Below, piece after piece: positions 27,151-34,285 of a stretch of 34,285 nt of DNA (positions within the stretch are counted from its first letter, which is position 1; each line of letters starts with the position of its first letter). This DNA comes from Synergistaceae bacterium (GTDB lineage: Bacteria; Synergistota; Synergistia; Synergistales; Aminobacteriaceae): assembly GCA_012521675.1 (NCBI GenBank), contig JAAYLU010000091.1, positions 1 to 34,285 of the forward strand, given 5' to 3'. Made by a program: the position numbers and the translations under genes. Under the pieces are notes generated by a model, which saw nothing but the letters and a program-made list of their open reading frames with translations, made no database searches and was not told the origin of the DNA.

Positions 27151-27184
27151 TTAAAAAAGATGGACCAGGGATGACCCCGGTCCA
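27151..27184 (-). terminator. Rho-independent terminator, possible pyrG attenuator
   Basis: On the minus strand TGGACCGGGG (27184-27175), a four-base loop TCAT, and CCCTGGTCCA (27170-27161) form a 10-bp stem with one G-U pair, followed by TCTTTTTTAA. It lies about 40 bases after the LysM/M23 stop and about 23 bases before the pyrG start. Confidence 0.9.
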
Positions 27185-27225
27185 GTGTTTCTCGTGTAAG
27201 AACGCACCGCACGCGGCCTCACGGC

Positions 27226-29118
27226 CTATTTCAACAGCCCGAGCGGATTAACCGGGCTCTTACCCCTGCGGATCTCGAAGTGGAGGTGAGGTCCCGTGGT
27301 CCTGCCGGTGGTTCCGACGGTGGCTATCGCCTGCCCCTGGGCTATCTTCTGCCCCTTTCGCACGGAAAGGGTGCTGCAGTGGGCGTACAGAGTGGAGTTT
27401 CCGTCGTTGTGCTTGATGACCACGACCTTACCGTATCCTCCCATCCAGCCGGAGTATTCGACGACTCCCGCCTTTGAGGCATGGATGGCCCTGCCCCTGG
27501 GAGACTTGATATCGATGCCGGTGTGGAAGTCGCGGCGACGAGTGATCGGATGGCGCCTCCAGCCAAACGGGCTGTTGATCTTGCCCACCACCGGCCATCT
27601 GTAATTTCTGGATGCCGCGGTGACCTTTCCGGCGGAACCCTTCGCCTGGGTGGTCTCCGGCCTAGCGCCCGGGAGGAAGATCTCCTTGTCAGCGACAAGA
27701 GGCTCCGCGTCCTTTCCGTTGGCCTCCTTTATCCTCTCGACCGTGATCGAGAACTTTTTCGCTATTCCCGCCAGGGCGTCTCCCTTTTTCACCTTGTAGA
27801 ATATGCCGTCCTGGTTGGGCACGCGAAGGGTGATGCCGGGACGGATCACGTTGATATTGTTCAGGTTGTTGCAGCCGATGAGAGTGTCTATCTCCAGGTT
27901 CTGCGAGTTGGAGATCGACCAGAGGCTATCGCCCTCCGCGACGACGTAGGCCGTTATCTTGATCGGCAGGACCTTCTCGCGGGCCGCGACAAGCCGAGCC
28001 TTCCTCGTGAGCACCTGCTCCAGAGTGGCCTCGACTGCGGAACTGTCGTTGGGTATAAGCAGGATCTGCTTCTCGGAAAGCCTGTTGGCGTTTTTAAGCT
28101 CGTTGGCCTTCATTATATCGTTTATAGACACCCCGTGGGCCATAGCTATATCCGACAGGGTCTGTCCCAGCTTGACCACGTGCTCCGTCCAGAGCACGTC
28201 GACCTTGGCCAGAACGACCTCCTCGCTCTCCTCTCCAAGGTCCTCCTCGTCCAACAGGAGAGCCTTCTCCCCGTCCTCGCCTACGCTAAGGATGACAGTT
28301 TCGTAGTCGGACGCGTAGGAGTCCGCCGGATCTCCGGCTGCCTTGGCGCCTCCCTTGGAGAATGGGGAGCAGGAGACCGCCGAGTTCGCGAACAACGCTC
28401 CGTTGATCGTGGCGAACGAACTGTCCCCCATGCTCAGCCCGCCGGGCGAACGGGGCTGGAATACTGTCATCCTGGAGACCCCGAAGCCGGAGCCAAGGCC
28501 CGAGCCTCCGTACTGCCCGCCCTTTTGGACGAGGTGCTCGGGGAATTCGAAGCCGCTTTCACCGGCGGTCGTGACACTCTTGGAGGTGAAGGGCATGTCG
28601 CCGACGCCCCCTCCTAAGAACCTGGAGAAAGGCCAGTTGAACTCCGCGGCCGAACGACACTCCGCAGCGACTACGCCATCATACGTGTCGGCGTTCTCCG
28701 GAGCCGCCGGCCTCTTTTGGGGCGTATCCTCACCCTTGACGGGAAGCAGGCAGGGCTCGACGCACACCCCCCTCGAGGAGAACAGGAAACCGAGGTCGAT
28801 CTCGCCCTCCAAATCCCCCTCTTCGATGAATGAGTCCGACATCTCGATAACTATGAAGCCCGAGGCCGGGAGGACGAAGTCCTCCGGTGAGGGCGAATCC
28901 ACAAGGCCGCCCCAAGCTGTGCCCACCGTGCGGTCGGTCGCCTCCAGCACCAGCATGGCGGACGCCGCCAGCATCACGAAAATCGCCAAGTAGCAGCCAA
29001 GCCGTCCCGCCGTCATTCGTTTTTTCTTCTTGGCAAGGGTCGACAGGTAGACCCTTCTTTTACCTCTCTCCGAGCTGCCGAATACCCCAAAGGGCGAGGG
29101 TGAGTTCCGCTTCCTCAA
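27226..29118 (-). CDS. M23 endopeptidase with three LysM domains
   Basis: Large envelope peptidoglycan hydrolase of 630 residues. A Lys/Arg-rich N-terminus (KKKKR at about 30-34) precedes one membrane segment (about 40-60), then a long low-complexity region (about 65-300), three LysM repeats that bind glycan chains (about 315-360, 395-440 and 445-490), and a C-terminal M23 domain (about 515-630). The catalytic residues are intact: His532 and Asp536 (HTGID), His580 (YAH), and His611 and His613 (HLHFEI). It is predicted to cleave peptide cross-links, probably during growth or separation. The TTG at 29118 has GGAGG 9 bases upstream. A second active-looking M23 protein is the EnvC-like protein in this window. 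Confidence 0.93.
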   Translation of the reverse strand: MRKRNSPSPFGVFGSSERGKRRVYLSTLAKKKKRMTAGRLGCYLAIFVMLAASAMLVLEATDRTVGTAWGGLVDSPSPEDFVLPASGFIVIEMSDSFIEEGDLEGEIDLGFLFSSRGVCVEPCLLPVKGEDTPQKRPAAPENADTYDGVVAAECRSAAEFNWPFSRFLGGGVGDMPFTSKSVTTAGESGFEFPEHLVQKGGQYGGSGLGSGFGVSRMTVFQPRSPGGLSMGDSSFATINGALFANSAVSCSPFSKGGAKAAGDPADSYASDYETVILSVGEDGEKALLLDEEDLGEESEEVVLAKVDVLWTEHVVKLGQTLSDIAMAHGVSINDIMKANELKNANRLSEKQILLIPNDSSAVEATLEQVLTRKARLVAAREKVLPIKITAYVVAEGDSLWSISNSQNLEIDTLIGCNNLNNINVIRPGITLRVPNQDGIFYKVKKGDALAGIAKKFSITVERIKEANGKDAEPLVADKEIFLPGARPETTQAKGSAGKVTAASRNYRWPVVGKINSPFGWRRHPITRRRDFHTGIDIKSPRGRAIHASKAGVVEYSGWMGGYGKVVVIKHNDGNSTLYAHCSTLSVRKGQKIAQGQAIATVGTTGRTTGPHLHFEIRRGKSPVNPLGLLK

Positions 29119-29188
29119 TCACCTCAACCTCCTCCGTCTGCAGAATGAGCCCGCCGCGTCCCGATCTTCCGGCGCGGGGGCAATCAGC

Positions 29189-30556
29189 CTACCCTTTCTT
29201 GATGGTCAACAGGAAGTCCCTGTTGGTGGGAGACTGTTTCAGCTTATCGATTATCAGGTTGAGCGCCCCCGCTTCGTCGACATTTACAATGCGTCGCCGC
29301 AGCAGCCATAGGCGGCTGAGCTCGTCCTCGTCGAACAGCAGCTCCTCGTGCCTTGTGCCCGACTTCACTATGTCGATGGCGGGGAAGATACGTTGCTCCG
29401 ATAGCTTCCTGGAAAGATGAAGCTCCATGTTGCCCGTGCCCTTGAATTCCTCGTATATCACCTCGTCCATGCGGCTGCCCGTGTCGACCAGAGCCGTGCC
29501 GATTATCGTCAGGCTTCCGCCCTCCTCTATATTCCGCGCGGCGCCGAAGAAGCGCTTCGGGAAGTAGAGAGCCGCCGGGTCCATTCCTCCCGAAAGGGTT
29601 CTCCCGGAAGGAGGCACCACCAGGTTGGACGCCCTCGCCAGGCGTGTTATCGAGTCCAGCAGCAGAACGACGTCCTTGCCAACCTCCACCAGTCGCTTCG
29701 CCTTCTCCAGGGCCAGGTTGGCCACCCTGAGATGCTCGTCCGACGGCCTGTCGAAGGTGGAGGCGATAATCTCCCCGTCCACCGAGCGGGTCATGTCGGT
29801 GACCTCCTCCGGCCGCTCGTCTATCAGCAACACCATGACGATGACATCCGGGAAGTTGGTCGTCACCGAGTTGGCTATCTTCTTCAGGAGGGTGGTCTTT
29901 CCCGCCTTCGGCGGCGAGACCAGAAGCGCCCTCTGCCCCTTGCCTATGGGCGCAAAAAGATCCACCAGGCGAGTGGAAATCTCCCTCGGGTCCGTCTCAA
30001 GCACTATCTTCTCGTTGGGAAAGATGGGTGTGATCGAGTTGAAATGCGGCCTCCTGCGCGCCGCCTCCGGGTCGGAGAAGTTGACCATCTCCACCCTCAG
30101 CAGAGCCTCGTAGTGCTCCGAGTCGCGCGGCGGGCGTACGAGCCCCCATATCACGTCGCCGTTCCTGAGGCCGAAACGGCGAACCTGCGATGCGGAGACG
30201 TAGACGTCGTGATCGCTCGGCAACAGCCCCTTCGGGCGAAGGAAGCCGTACCCCTCCTGCAGGACCTCGAGCGTGCCCCCGCCGAAGCGGTAGTTCAGCT
30301 CCTCGGCCTGCGCCCTGAGTATCGCGATGATGAGGTCATCCTTGCGCAGCGAGGAAAAACCGATGACCCCCATCTCCTTCGCGATCTTTCGAAGCTCGGG
30401 GTTTAGCAGGCCGGCCAGGTGACCGTATGTATGCCTCGGCTTGGGCGGAAGCCTGGACGGCTCGTCCGGCTCCGGCCTGAGCTGGGCGGTTCTCTGAGCC
30501 GTTGCACCGGTGGTGTTCTCCGATGCCTCGGCTAAAACGGTATTATCGGATGACAT
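29189..30556 (-). CDS. rho: Transcription termination factor Rho
   Basis: Hexameric RNA-dependent ATPase that ends transcription, 455 residues. An N-terminal helical domain (about 50-85, with [22 protein letters not shown]) precedes the cold-shock-like RNA-binding domain (about 92-160, YGFLRP and [12 protein letters not shown]), then the RecA-like motor with Walker [10 protein letters not shown] (214-222), [10 protein letters not shown], Walker [14 protein letters not shown] and the Q-loop region [18 protein letters not shown] short N-terminal extension of about 45 residues is low-complexity. The ATG at 30556 has GGAG 8 bases upstream. The 134-base leader has paired segments that could mask this ribosome binding site (30565-30595). 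Confidence 0.97.
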   Translation of the reverse strand: MSSDNTVLAEASENTTGATAQRTAQLRPEPDEPSRLPPKPRHTYGHLAGLLNPELRKIAKEMGVIGFSSLRKDDLIIAILRAQAEELNYRFGGGTLEVLQEGYGFLRPKGLLPSDHDVYVSASQVRRFGLRNGDVIWGLVRPPRDSEHYEALLRVEMVNFSDPEAARRRPHFNSITPIFPNEKIVLETDPREISTRLVDLFAPIGKGQRALLVSPPKAGKTTLLKKIANSVTTNFPDVIVMVLLIDERPEEVTDMTRSVDGEIIASTFDRPSDEHLRVANLALEKAKRLVEVGKDVVLLLDSITRLARASNLVVPPSGRTLSGGMDPAALYFPKRFFGAARNIEEGGSLTIIGTALVDTGSRMDEVIYEEFKGTGNMELHLSRKLSEQRIFPAIDIVKSGTRHEELLFDEDELSRLWLLRRRIVNVDEAGALNLIIDKLKQSPTNRDFLLTIKKG

Positions 30557-30564
30557 TGAATCTG

Positions 30565-30595
30565 CTCCGGGCAGTATGGACGTTGGCGTCCGGAG
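30565..30595 (-). promoter_or_regulatory. Leader hairpin over the rho ribosome binding site
   Basis: On the minus strand an inner hairpin GGACG-CCAA-CGTCC (30591-30578) lies within an outer pairing of CTCC (30595-30592) with the rho ribosome binding site GGAG (30568-30565). If formed, it would reduce rho translation. Rho autoregulates its own leader in E. coli; whether that applies here is inference from sequence alone. Confidence 0.35.
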
Positions 30596-30690
30596 GGCTT
30601 TGGAACCCCTTATCGATGACTATCGGATATGAAAACACGTATCTGGACATCCCCTTCCTGAAAGAGCGCCGTGTCGCTGCGAAAGAATGA

Positions 30691-31155
30691 TTAATTCACG
30701 GCGCCATGTAATGACTGAGGTTGTTCCGCTATCTCGAACAGAGTGTCCGAGAACACCCTGTCGAAAAGCGATATCCTCACTGAATAGGCTCCCTTGGGCA
30801 ACGGCGACCCGTCCTCCAGGAGAAGACAGAACGCCTTGGCGCCGCTGCCCTGTTCCAGCGTTACCTCCTGGGATTGAATCGGGCGCCCCCTGAAAAACCA
30901 TCTCACCTTCACGTTCTCGCCGTAGCCCGCCCGCGAATAGTCGAACCACAGGCACAGCTGCCGGGTCCCGTAAGAAAAAACAGAGCTGACGCCGACGGGG
31001 GTCATATTTCCGTCGACCTCGTCGCAAAGGACTATATTGTGTATCTCGAACGAGCCGGCGGCCTTCTTCGATCGTATCGCCCCGAACGAGAGGACGAGCA
31101 GGGAGATGATAGCGAACCCGACCATTGCTAGGAACAACTTCCCGCTCCTGGACAT
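30691..31155 (-). CDS. Membrane-anchored protein of unknown function
   Basis: A 154-residue protein with an N-terminal membrane segment (about 8-26) and an extracytoplasmic beta-rich domain. Segments such as VRWFFRGRPIQSQEVTLEQG and LPKGAYSVRISLFDR resemble an immunoglobulin- or FixH-like beta-sandwich. No family was recognised. The ATG at 31155 has GGGGCGG 8 bases upstream, so it is preferred over the in-frame GTG at 31164. It stands 134 bases upstream of rho and about 217 bases downstream of the DUF4392 gene, with no clear terminator seen on either side. Confidence 0.7.
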   Translation of the reverse strand: MSRSGKLFLAMVGFAIISLLVLSFGAIRSKKAAGSFEIHNIVLCDEVDGNMTPVGVSSVFSYGTRQLCLWFDYSRAGYGENVKVRWFFRGRPIQSQEVTLEQGSGAKAFCLLLEDGSPLPKGAYSVRISLFDRVFSDTLFEIAEQPQSLHGAVN

Positions 31156-31372
31156 TATACCCACCGCCCCGAAAAAAAGACAAGTACAGAGAGAAGACGA
31201 TCAAACACTGCCGACGGGCGCAATATCAGTCCAGAGCCGGATGAAACGGCCCCTGGCCCGTGCATTCCAAAAACACTCTACCATGAAAATTATTGGGAGG
31301 CAAGAGGAAACAGAGGCAAATAAGATGGTATTCCAGCTAAAACCAACAGATGGAGCGCAAACAGGACAACCC

Positions 31373-32224
31373 TTATGCAGGGTCCCCCGCTATTTCGGCG
31401 GCAATGCCCCTCAGGAACCGGACGACCTCCCTGTGGACGTCCGCCTCGAAACCGTCCACCGTCGGCGCGCAGGCGCGGGTCACCCCGTCGACGGCACCGG
31501 CATCGACAAGAGCGGCCAGCATCTCGTCGATCTCGCTCTCCCCGGGTCCGATCCACTCTCGGTTTCTCGCTGACATCAGGGCCGCCAGCGCGTAACCGCC
31601 CCAATCGGACACGTCCGTCGGCACCGCCACCGTCGAGGGGGTGACGGAGAGACACTTTGCGTAGCCCGGGAGAGAAGCCGACAGGGCCTCGTGGAGGATG
31701 CCCATGCCCGCCTCGTTTCCCCCGTCCCCCACCGCCAGCACCGGGATCCCCCCGTCCATGGCGACCGCCGCGGCATCGTCCAGGGGACAGGTGAAGTCCG
31801 AGATGTCCTCCGAGCGCATGTTGTAGTACCTCCCGTCCGCGGCCCGTCCCAATCGTTCGAGGTAGACCAGCAGCGACGGTCGCGACTCGAGCACCTCCGA
31901 ACCGCTCTCCGCGCAACGGACCTCCGGCCCGCCGACGGAGCGGGAGCAGGCCTCGACCGCCTCCAGGCACAGGGGATCCGTGAACAGCAGCACTCCCTTC
32001 CCGAGACGGGAGAGGGCTCGCCCAAGCATGACCGCCCCTCCGGGGCCATCGGTCTCCGGCGCACCGCGGGCGGGCACGAAGAACCCTGTCACGATCACGA
32101 CCGAGGCCGCACTCCACAGGAGATCGCAGGCGTCGCGAAGGTGTTCCGCCCTCAGAAGAGGCCCCACCCCCCTGCCGGACCTGTCGGAGGCGATCACGCG
32201 ACGGACTCGGTCGAGGAGAGACAC
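31373..32224 (-). CDS. DUF4392 family (D-glutamate cyclase-like) protein
   Basis: A 283-residue cytoplasmic protein. SVVIVTGFFVP, APETDGPGGAVMLGRAL and the segment VLAVGDGGNEAGMG match the C-terminal half of D-glutamate cyclase (DUF4392), which in animals converts D-glutamate to 5-oxoproline. The bacterial role is not established. The GTG at 32224 begins one base after the pfkA stop, with GGGGG 6 bases upstream, so it is cotranscribed with pfkA. Use of D-glutamate would fit peptidoglycan-derived amino acid turnover in an amino-acid-fermenting organism, but that is inference. Confidence 0.8.
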   Translation of the reverse strand: MSLLDRVRRVIASDRSGRGVGPLLRAEHLRDACDLLWSAASVVIVTGFFVPARGAPETDGPGGAVMLGRALSRLGKGVLLFTDPLCLEAVEACSRSVGGPEVRCAESGSEVLESRPSLLVYLERLGRAADGRYYNMRSEDISDFTCPLDDAAAVAMDGGIPVLAVGDGGNEAGMGILHEALSASLPGYAKCLSVTPSTVAVPTDVSDWGGYALAALMSARNREWIGPGESEIDEMLAALVDAGAVDGVTRACAPTVDGFEADVHREVVRFLRGIAAEIAGDPA

Positions 32225-32225
32225 G

Positions 32226-33188
32226 TCAGACCCCCAGCTTGTCCACCAGGGCCAGCATCTCCGGGTTGAGCTCCTTCTTGGTCCTCCAGGCGTCCTCTAT
32301 GGGGCAGAGCTCCATCCTGCCGCATATCGAGCCGGTCATGACGCCCGACCTGCCCTCCAGCAGCGACTCCACCGCGAAAGATCCCATGCGCGAGGCCAGT
32401 ATCGTGTCGAACGACGAAGGGCTTCCTCCGCGCTGGATGTATCCGAGCACCGTGACTCGCGCGTCGTAGCCGCCCGTGTCCTGAAGACTGTCGCGGAGCT
32501 CCGTCGCCGACATAACCCCCTCGGCCAGGATTATCAGCGAGTGGGTCTTGCCCCTCTTGCGCGAGTAGTGCAGGCTGTCGCACATCTTCTGGATATCGAG
32601 CGGAATTTCCGGCACCACAACGTACTCCGCGCCGGTCGAGATGCCCGCCTCGAGCGCCAGAAAGCCCGAGTCCCTCCCCATCACCTCTACGATGAAGAGC
32701 CTGTCGTGGCTGCTGGCCGTGTCGCGCAGCTTCTGCACGGCGGACAGGGCCGTGTTCAGCGCCGTGTCGTAGCCGATGGTGGTATCCGTGCCGGCGATGT
32801 CGTTGTCGATGGTCCCCGGCACGCCCACAACTGGCACCCCCATCGCCGCCATCTCCGCCGCACCCCTGAAGGAGCCGTCCCCGCCGATGACCACCAGAGC
32901 GTCGATCTTTTTGTTCTCAAGCTTTACCAGCGCCGAGCGAACCCCCGCGTCGGTCTTGAACCGCTCGCTGCGGGCCGTGCGCAGTATCGTCCCGCCCCGG
33001 TGTATGATGCCACCCACCGCGGCCCGGTCGAGCACCATGCTGTCGCCGTCCATCAGCCCCTCGAACCCCTTCATGAACCCCAACGTCTCCATGCCGTTGT
33101 AGAGCGCGGTTCGCACCACCGCGCGGATGGCGGCGTTCATCCCCGGGGAGTCCCCCCCGCTGGTTAGCACCGCGATTCGTTTCATCAT
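32226..33188 (-). CDS. pfkA: ATP-dependent 6-phosphofructokinase
   Basis: Glycolytic enzyme of 320 residues phosphorylating fructose-6-phosphate. RIAVLTSGGDSPGMNAAIRA at the N-terminus, IGGDGSFRGA (ATP site; a Gly at the position equivalent to E. coli Gly104 points to ATP rather than pyrophosphate), the catalytic PGTIDNDIAGTD, and VEVMGRDSG (fructose-6-phosphate site) are all intact. Length is typical of the homotetrameric bacterial form. The first ATG at 33188 has GGGGAG 10 bases upstream; a second ATG follows immediately. It lies 143 bases after the NYN gene. I found no good minus-strand promoter in that gap. Confidence 0.97.
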   Translation of the reverse strand: MMKRIAVLTSGGDSPGMNAAIRAVVRTALYNGMETLGFMKGFEGLMDGDSMVLDRAAVGGIIHRGGTILRTARSERFKTDAGVRSALVKLENKKIDALVVIGGDGSFRGAAEMAAMGVPVVGVPGTIDNDIAGTDTTIGYDTALNTALSAVQKLRDTASSHDRLFIVEVMGRDSGFLALEAGISTGAEYVVVPEIPLDIQKMCDSLHYSRKRGKTHSLIILAEGVMSATELRDSLQDTGGYDARVTVLGYIQRGGSPSSFDTILASRMGSFAVESLLEGRSGVMTGSICGRMELCPIEDAWRTKKELNPEMLALVDKLGV

Positions 33189-33225
33189 AGGTGGATCGCT
33201 CCCCTCTTGGGTGAAAAAAGCAACC

Positions 33226-33253
33226 TTGACAACCGACCGTATTGATCTATAAT
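33226..33253 (+). promoter_or_regulatory. Consensus promoter on the plus strand with no sense gene
   Basis: Perfect -35 TTGACA (33226-33231), a 16-base spacer and perfect -10 TATAAT (33248-33253). It faces away from pfkA, toward the 3' end of the minus-strand NYN gene. Transcription would start near 33260. Two hairpins follow: TTGGCGTTC/GGATGCCAA (33270-33293) and GAGGGGGAAGG/CCTTTCCCCTC (33304-33333). It may drive a small or antisense RNA, or may be fortuitous. Confidence 0.6.
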
Positions 33254-33303
33254 TGAGTTACTATGCTCCTTGGCGTTCCTTCGCGGATGCCAATGCGTTT
33301 GGA

Positions 33304-33333
33304 GAGGGGGAAGGTCGAAAGGCCTTTCCCCTC
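33304..33333. terminator. Hairpin at the 3' end of the NYN gene
   Basis: GAGGGGGAAGG (33304-33314) pairs with CCTTTCCCCTC (33323-33333) over 11 bp with one wobble and an 8-base loop. It overlaps the NYN stop codon. Neither strand has a T run after it, so it may be a weak terminator or an mRNA 3' stabiliser. Confidence 0.4.
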
Positions 33334-33889
33334 ATCTCGTAAGCTCAAGCGCCCCGAGGACTGCCGGTGTAATCTCTCTCCGCTCGTCAACTATGCCCCA
33401 GAGTTGGTTATGGTACGTTCCAAACGGTCCGTGAACAAGACGTGTTATTATGCCTTCATTCTTAGCTGCTTCTACTGCGGGGCAAAGATCGCTGTCTCCT
33501 GTAACCAGCGCTGCGTAGTCGATTCTCTGCTTCAAGGACGCGAAGACGAAGTCCAGCCCCATCCGAAGATCGACGCCCTTCTGATCGAACATCGGCCTGC
33601 CGCTTTCGTCTTCTCCCCTTTTTTCCAATTTCCCGAGGCGCACTTCGCATCGGTCCAGCCTTTCAATAGCATTAAAAAACTTCTGCTTTTTTGATACCCT
33701 TTCTCTTTCTTCACAAGTGGGTTCAGGCGATTGATATGGCAAGCAGTCGTAGTAATAGACCCTCCGCACGGCCAAGTCACATGCAATCCACTGCACCAGC
33801 CTTGCCACATCGATCCTGATTCTGGGAGACATCTGGAAAGCGATTTTCTGAAGATAACCGCCGTCGATGAATATTCCAATGTATTCCAT
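33332..33889 (-). CDS. NYN-domain (LabA/DUF88, PIN-like) putative nuclease
   Basis: A 185-residue cytoplasmic protein of the NYN family, PIN-like RNases. IGIFIDGGYL at the N-terminus supplies the first acidic residue; VYYYDCLPYQ, KGVDLRMGLDFV and LVTGDSDLCPAVEAAKNEG supply the remaining conserved aspartates. Members often act on RNA, though targets are usually unknown. The ATG at 33889 has AGGAG 7 bases upstream and is right at the domain start; the longer open frame to 34018 runs across the promoter. Its own promoter (33948-33976) and an upstream terminator make it an independent unit. Confidence 0.9.
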   Translation of the reverse strand: MEYIGIFIDGGYLQKIAFQMSPRIRIDVARLVQWIACDLAVRRVYYYDCLPYQSPEPTCEERERVSKKQKFFNAIERLDRCEVRLGKLEKRGEDESGRPMFDQKGVDLRMGLDFVFASLKQRIDYAALVTGDSDLCPAVEAAKNEGIITRLVHGPFGTYHNQLWGIVDERREITPAVLGALELTR

Positions 33890-33947
33890 AAATACACTCC
33901 TTCGATTCAGTCGGTTTCCACTGTCCAGCCAGACGCAGCATGACCGC

Positions 33948-33976
33948 ATTATAGGCTCCCGACGAGGGCGTTGCAA
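33948..33976 (-). promoter_or_regulatory. Promoter of the NYN gene
   Basis: On the minus strand -35 TTGCAA (33976-33971, 4 of 6), a 17-base spacer and a perfect -10 TATAAT (33953-33948). Transcription would start near 33941, giving a leader of about 50 bases with AGGAG before the ATG. Confidence 0.8.
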
Positions 33977-33997
33977 GTCACATCCACCCAAAGCACA

Positions 33998-34037
33998 CAC
34001 AAAAGCCGGGAAGCGCACCGCTCCGCGCTCCCCGGCT
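33998..34037 (-). terminator. Strong Rho-independent terminator
   Basis: On the minus strand AGCCGGGGAGCGC (34037-34025) pairs with GCGCTTCCCGGCT (34016-34004) over 13 bp with one wobble and an 8-base loop, then TTTTGTG follows. It ends the small coiled-coil gene and separates it from the NYN promoter. Confidence 0.9.
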
Positions 34038-34058
34038 ATTTGATCGGCGGGTGTGTGT

Positions 34059-34277
34059 CTACTGCCGCTGAAGCTCTTCGACGCGACTCTCGATGGTGTC
34101 TAGCTCGGAGTTAAGCACGGCCAGCTGTCCCTCGAGCTCCTTCTTCTCGGCGTTGAGCTTGTCCAGCCTCTTGATGAGGCGGTCAAGTTCCAGGCGGGCG
34201 GCCGCCTTGCCCCTGTAAAGAGCATCCGGGTCGTCACGGTGTACATCCCAGATGAAATCCACAGTCGACAGATGCAT
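34059..34277 (-). CDS. Small coiled-coil protein
   Basis: A 72-residue product: a short N-terminal part (MHLSTVDFIWDVHRDDPDAL) followed by a charged coiled coil with regular leucine spacing (LDRLIKRLDKLNAEKKELEG and on to the end). Family not recognised. The ATG at 34277 is only 8 bases from the window edge; the frame stays open to the edge, and its ribosome binding site would lie outside, so the true start could be upstream. A strong terminator follows 21 bases after the stop. Confidence 0.65.
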   Translation of the reverse strand: MHLSTVDFIWDVHRDDPDALYRGKAAARLELDRLIKRLDKLNAEKKELEGQLAVLNSELDTIESRVEELQRQ

Positions 34278-34285
34278 AGTGATAC

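Noticed and set aside
27481-28617. Plus-strand open frame of 378 codons opposite the LysM gene
   Set aside because: Antisense to three LysM repeats and an M23 domain; no protein-like features.
31156-31372. Gene or RNA in the 217-base gap between the membrane-anchored protein and DUF4392 genes
   Set aside because: No open frame with a ribosome binding site, no strong hairpin and no convincing promoter were seen on either strand.
33263-33694. Plus-strand open frame of 143 codons after the consensus promoter
   Set aside because: No ribosome binding site, ATG within a few bases of the predicted transcript start, and fully antisense to the NYN gene. The promoter is reported separately as a possible RNA.

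Overview
The window looks like a GC-rich chromosome segment from a diderm (two-membrane) anaerobic bacterium, most likely of the phylum Synergistota. This is inferred from gene content: LptC/LptD-type lipopolysaccharide export, a patatin-BamA outer-membrane protein and an LpxL-type acyltransferase sit beside genes more typical of Firmicutes (RNase J, CsaB with a DUF5693 partner, a DUF4321 protein, CheX, a type-3 prolyl-tRNA synthetase). I saw no insertion sequences, phage genes, CRISPR arrays or tRNAs. Almost all genes lie on the minus strand; gltP and greA are the only convincing plus-strand genes.

Layout from left to right. Positions 1-62 hold the 5' end of a minus-strand 16S rRNA with a near-consensus promoter at 186-213. 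Next come proS and a large patatin/beta-barrel gene (minus). The acidic amino-acid symporter gltP (plus) ends in a strong terminator hairpin at 5318-5357. From 19968 down to 5380 runs a 16-gene minus-strand cluster with very tight junctions: RNase J, uppP, a DUF4321 protein, maf, a DUF5693 membrane protein, csaB, two transketolase-like half genes, ftsE, ftsX, an EnvC-like M23 protein, a CtpA-type protease, rimI, an LpxL-like acyltransferase, a RuvC-fold protein and cheX. It combines undecaprenyl phosphate recycling, cell-wall polymer modification, division-linked peptidoglycan hydrolysis and lipid acylation. greA is transcribed divergently from RNase J. A second minus-strand cluster (27128 down to 20641) is pyrG, three secreted proteins of unknown function, lptC and lptD. 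Then come a three-LysM M23 endopeptidase, rho, a small membrane-anchored protein, pfkA with a DUF4392 (D-glutamate cyclase-like) gene, a NYN-domain protein with its own promoter, and a small coiled-coil gene at the right edge.

The most interesting points are these. (1) The transketolase-like pair in the division cluster has lost essentially all the catalytic histidines and thiamine diphosphate/magnesium ligands while keeping the fold signatures, so it looks like a retained pseudoenzyme. (2) A terminator sits so close to pyrG that pyrG probably depends on read-through, which suggests attenuation. (3) A consensus promoter at 33226-33253 points into a region with no sense gene, followed by two hairpins, which may be a small RNA or antisense transcript. 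(4) A RuvC-like protein with a complete acidic tetrad is translationally coupled to cheX. (5) Three secreted proteins of unknown function lie between pyrG and lptCD.
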